From an uncultured Sulfolobales archaeon (GTDB lineage Archaea; Thermoproteota; Thermoprotei_A; Sulfolobales; Desulfurococcaceae): a stretch of 6,083 nt of DNA. Positions within the stretch are counted from its first letter, which is position 1; each line of letters begins with the position of its first letter. The stretch covers positions 1-6,083 of the forward strand of contig CALKYD010000070.1 in the NCBI GenBank assembly GCA_938003605.1, in the 5' to 3' direction. The notes under the pieces are model-generated. The model saw only the letters and a program-made list of their open reading frames with translations. It was not told the origin of the DNA and made no database searches. This document shows positions 4,114 to 6,083 of the stretch, in pieces. The translations under genes were made by a program, and so were the position numbers.

Positions 4114-4974
4114 ATGAGGCTTTCCTCAATAATGATCTTTCTCATTCCACTACTGACTGCTTCCTACATATTCATGGGGTATAGAGTTCAGTGGCTAATA
4201 TCTATGTACTTGATAGGGCTAACCTATGGTTTCGCAAGTGCATTAGTATCTACTAGGAAGCTATACTTCCTAGCAGAAGCAGCTCCTCACTCAGCTCTAC
4301 TAGCAGTAGTTGCGTCCATAGCTCTATCTACAGTGACTGGCTTCGATGAACTGGCTGCAGCGACTTTAATTGGATTAGCCCTCGTGTGCTCCATATGCTA
4401 CTTCATTCACAGAGGCGTAGACCAGGACGTGGCTACAGCTGTGTACGTATCGGCTACTGCATCACTGAGCGTAATATCGATGTACTTCGTTATGGCTAGG
4501 GCTGCAAGAGTTGTAGAAATAGCTTCATTAATGATTGGAGATCCTCTTTTAATGACTCATAGAGATCTCGCTTACCTAATGCTTGTAGCTGTAGTAGTGA
4601 TAGCCCTATCTTCCTCTACCTATAGGGGGAACGTAGTGGTAGGAGTGGATCCAGAGTACTCTAAGCTAATGGGGGTGAAGGTGTGGCTCTATGATTTAAC
4701 AACCTTCATTGTAATAGGCTTGACTTCCATAGGACTCCTCAGGGCAGTCGGCTACATCCTAGAGCACATACTTCTACTAGTCCCAGCAGCTATAGCTATT
4801 AACTCCCACAGCTCTAGCGAAGCATTGAAGCTGGCCGTCTCTTCATCTGTTTTTGCAAGCATAGCTGGATTACTGGCATCAATTGCCGTTAACGTAGCTC
4901 CCTCAGGCGCTATAGGGCTAGTACTACTACTTATATACGTCACATCCTCAATAGTACGGGGCAGGGGAGCCTAG
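4114..4974 (+). CDS. Metal-ion ABC transporter permease (ZnuB/MntC-permease type)
   Basis: The 286-residue product is hydrophobic throughout, with about eight or nine membrane segments, the normal size and layout for ABC-3 family permeases. Family landmarks in order are the AEAAPHSALLAV segment (54-65), matching the conserved His-containing stretch after the second helix; GDPLLMTHRDL (142-152); VDPEYSKLMGVKVWLYD (178-194), the coupling-helix region that contacts the ATPase; VPAAIAIN (223-230); and the closing APSGAIGLVLLLIY (262-275). It would form the dimeric membrane channel through which the binding protein delivers metal. The start ATG has an ideal SD site that overlaps the preceding stop, and the next gene begins 2 bases after its stop, so the three genes are clearly one transcript. 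The ligand specificity cannot be read from the permease alone. Confidence 0.9.
   Translation: MRLSSIMIFLIPLLTASYIFMGYRVQWLISMYLIGLTYGFASALVSTRKLYFLAEAAPHSALLAVVASIALSTVTGFDELAAATLIGLALVCSICYFIHRGVDQDVATAVYVSATASLSVISMYFVMARAARVVEIASLMIGDPLLMTHRDLAYLMLVAVVVIALSSSTYRGNVVVGVDPEYSKLMGVKVWLYDLTTFIVIGLTSIGLLRAVGYILEHILLLVPAAIAINSHSSSEALKLAVSSSVFASIAGLLASIAVNVAPSGAIGLVLLLIYVTSSIVRGRGA
4964..4969 (+). promoter_or_regulatory. SD site GGGGAG of the regulator gene
   Basis: GGGGAG lies inside the 3' end of the permease gene, seven bases before the TTG at 4977. It supports TTG as the true start, since the first downstream ATG (residue 12) would cut off the DNA-binding beta strand. Confidence 0.55.
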
Positions 4975-4976
4975 CC

Positions 4977-5360
4977 TTGCAAAAGGTTAGATTTGGAGTA
5001 TCCATACCGATGGAGCTAGCTAGAGACGTTGATGAAATATCTGAAGCCTTAGGCGTCGATAGATCCATGGTAGTGAGGAAGGCTCTTGAAGATCACGTGA
5101 GCTTGTATAAGCATAGCACTATTGAACACGACTGCACTGGAATACTAGTGGTTTTCTCAAGGGAGGAGACTCCTGCTGAGATCTCTAGAGTCATTGATGA
5201 ATTCAAGGACCTAGTCGCCAACTACAGCCACAGCCACGTGAAGTGCGGCTGCATGAACGTAATAATTGTCCAGGGGCCTTCGTGTAGAGTTGTTGAGCTC
5301 CATAAAAAGCTGCATAGCCTAAAGCTATCAGTTAGATTCATTCCAGTAGGGCATGATTAA
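4977..5360 (+). CDS. NikR-like ribbon-helix-helix metal-responsive regulator
   Basis: The 127-residue product has NikR architecture and length. Residues 1-45 are a ribbon-helix-helix DNA-binding domain: strand KVRFGVSI, helix PMELARDVDEISEALG, then VDRSMVVRKALEDHV. Residues 50-127 resemble the ACT-like sensor domain of NikR. His85, His87 and Cys92 align with E. coli NikR His87, His89 and Cys95, followed by the same hydrophobic strand and Gly eight residues after the Cys. NikR His76, the remaining ligand of the square-planar nickel site, is Asp74 by my alignment (KDLVANYSHSH against HDLSVATLHVH). The loop before the Cys is one residue shorter and holds an extra Cys90. Being last in the transporter operon, it probably autoregulates the locus through the divergent promoter at 3032-3073. 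Which metal it senses is open: nickel, zinc, manganese or another. The TTG start is supported by the SD site at 4964-4969. Confidence 0.85.
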   Translation: MQKVRFGVSIPMELARDVDEISEALGVDRSMVVRKALEDHVSLYKHSTIEHDCTGILVVFSREETPAEISRVIDEFKDLVANYSHSHVKCGCMNVIIVQGPSCRVVELHKKLHSLKLSVRFIPVGHD

Positions 5361-5375
5361 TGAGTTAGCCCTCAC

Positions 5376-6083
5376 TCACTTCCCTCTCCTTCTCTCCCTC
5401 TCCTCCTCAGGAGCCTCTATGGCCCTCACTCCAACCCCCATGAGTTTCCTCAACACTGAGTCTATGAATTTAACGTGGCAGCCCCTCTGGCCTACGAAAG
5501 CTCCGTAAGCGCTGCCTTGGACTTTCACAGCCAGATCTGGGCCCATGAAGTCTACGTCAACTACGTTCTTGAGTATCCAGCTAACTGGGTGTATTGCTCT
5601 AATCAACTGCTTTAAGTCCAGTGTTAGCTCTATCGCCCTAAGCTTCAGCCCTGTGTCGGCTTCGATAGCTCCTATTCTCTCACCTCTTTTACCTATAAGC
5701 CTGCCTATGTAACCCTCCTTAACTACTATTAATGCGTCTGGAGCTGCTTCACTAGTTATGTCAAACCTCTTCTTTTCATCAATGAATTCAGCTACAGTAA
5801 CTATGTCTGCGTCAGGTGCTTTAGCTCTAGCTGCATCAATTATGCTTCTCTCTGAGTCGCTGAGAGACCTGCTCCTCATCCTAGCTTCAAGAAGTAGCTT
5901 TATGCCACGCCTAGCTCCAGGCCTAACTACGTCCTTTAATCCAAGATCTATTACTCTAGCCTTCTCCTCTCCCAAAAGTACTTCCCTAACTATTGAAGCC
6001 CCATCTCTCGTTAACAGTGGTTTCTGGAAGACTGGGTCTCCTGCAACTATGAACTTGCTGTTGCTTCCAATCCTCATAAGCAT
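5376..6083 (-). CDS. PhoH-family ATPase fused to tandem KH domains (C-terminal part)
   Basis: 235 residues are visible and the frame stays open to the right edge, so the ATG at 6083 is probably internal. The opening MLMRIGSNSKFIVAGDP matches the PhoH segment that ends in its TGD motif (FLTRIG..SK.VVTGD), and DVVR (51-54) matches the PhoH motif T-x-K-D-V-V-R, so this is the end of an ATPase whose Walker A and B motifs lie outside the window. After a linker rich in charged residues (about 70-112) come two KH-like RNA-binding modules: one with GRLIGKRG (127-134) and one with GAFVGQRG (194-201), followed by a basic EERERRRGK end. A role in RNA metabolism, with ATP-driven helicase- or chaperone-like action on RNA, is inferred from this pairing. 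A PIN-ATPase-KH protein or a NusA-like tandem KH protein are alternatives that the N-terminal motifs argue against. It converges on the regulator gene, with 15 bases between stops; its C-terminal codons make a pyrimidine-rich tract (5379-5409) on the plus strand that could help end the plus-strand transcript. Confidence 0.8.
   Translation of the reverse strand: MLMRIGSNSKFIVAGDPVFQKPLLTRDGASIVREVLLGEEKARVIDLGLKDVVRPGARRGIKLLLEARMRSRSLSDSERSIIDAARAKAPDADIVTVAEFIDEKKRFDITSEAAPDALIVVKEGYIGRLIGKRGERIGAIEADTGLKLRAIELTLDLKQLIRAIHPVSWILKNVVDVDFMGPDLAVKVQGSAYGAFVGQRGCHVKFIDSVLRKLMGVGVRAIEAPEEERERRRGK

Noticed and set aside
4752..4943. Minus-strand frame inside the permease gene
   Set aside because: Antisense shadow of membrane segments with no independent support.
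5371..5410. Pyrimidine-rich plus-strand tract as a terminator for the metal operon
   Set aside because: It encodes the charged C-terminal end of the PhoH-KH protein on the minus strand, which explains the composition; C-rich rather than T-rich, so it is not a convincing terminator.

Overview
The window looks like chromosomal DNA from a hyperthermophilic or thermophilic crenarchaeon (Thermoproteota), most likely outside the Thermoproteales. The grounds are a Sulfolobus-type single-OB single-stranded DNA-binding protein, archaeal TATA-type promoters (two of them palindromic and shared by divergent units), very short or absent leaders, GTG/TTG starts, SD sites of the GAGGTGA type, heavy AGA/AGG and ATA codon use, and a PhoH-type ATPase joined to KH domains. 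I cannot name the genus.

Layout. Positions 1-253 (minus) hold the N-terminal 84 residues of the SSB protein, whose C-terminal end lies beyond the left edge. Positions 254-1113 are about 860 bases without a credible protein gene. They contain a bidirectional TATA box (308-315) and a string of strong, nested inverted repeats, so this is the part of the window least explained by known genes; a structured RNA is possible but I could not match it to RNase P RNA, SRP RNA, tRNA or rRNA. Next come a small C2H2-zinc-finger-like protein with an acidic tail (1114-1554, minus) and a DedA/VTT membrane protein (1547-2245, plus), whose 5' ends overlap head to head by 8 bases.

Positions 2242-5360 form a metal-ion uptake locus of the ZnuABC/MntABC type. 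The ATPase gene (2242-3030, minus) diverges from an operon of substrate-binding protein (3066 or 3087 to 4106), permease (4114-4974) and a ribbon-helix-helix regulator with a NikR-like C-terminal metal-sensing domain (4977-5360). One palindromic TATA box (3052-3061) can serve both directions, and two short palindromes flank it, a likely operator. Presumably the regulator senses the imported metal and represses the divergent promoter. By hand alignment both the sensor (His76 of NikR replaced by Asp) and the binding protein (third ligand Glu rather than His; the usual fourth Asp replaced by Ser) have changed ligand sets, so the metal cannot be assumed to be nickel or zinc.

Positions 5376-6083 (minus) carry the C-terminal part of a PhoH-family ATPase with two KH RNA-binding modules; its N-terminal part, with the Walker A motif, lies beyond the right edge. 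I see no tRNA, rRNA, CRISPR array, insertion sequence or transposase. The most interesting items are the metal locus with its atypical ligands and symmetrical control region, and the long structured non-coding stretch beside ssb.
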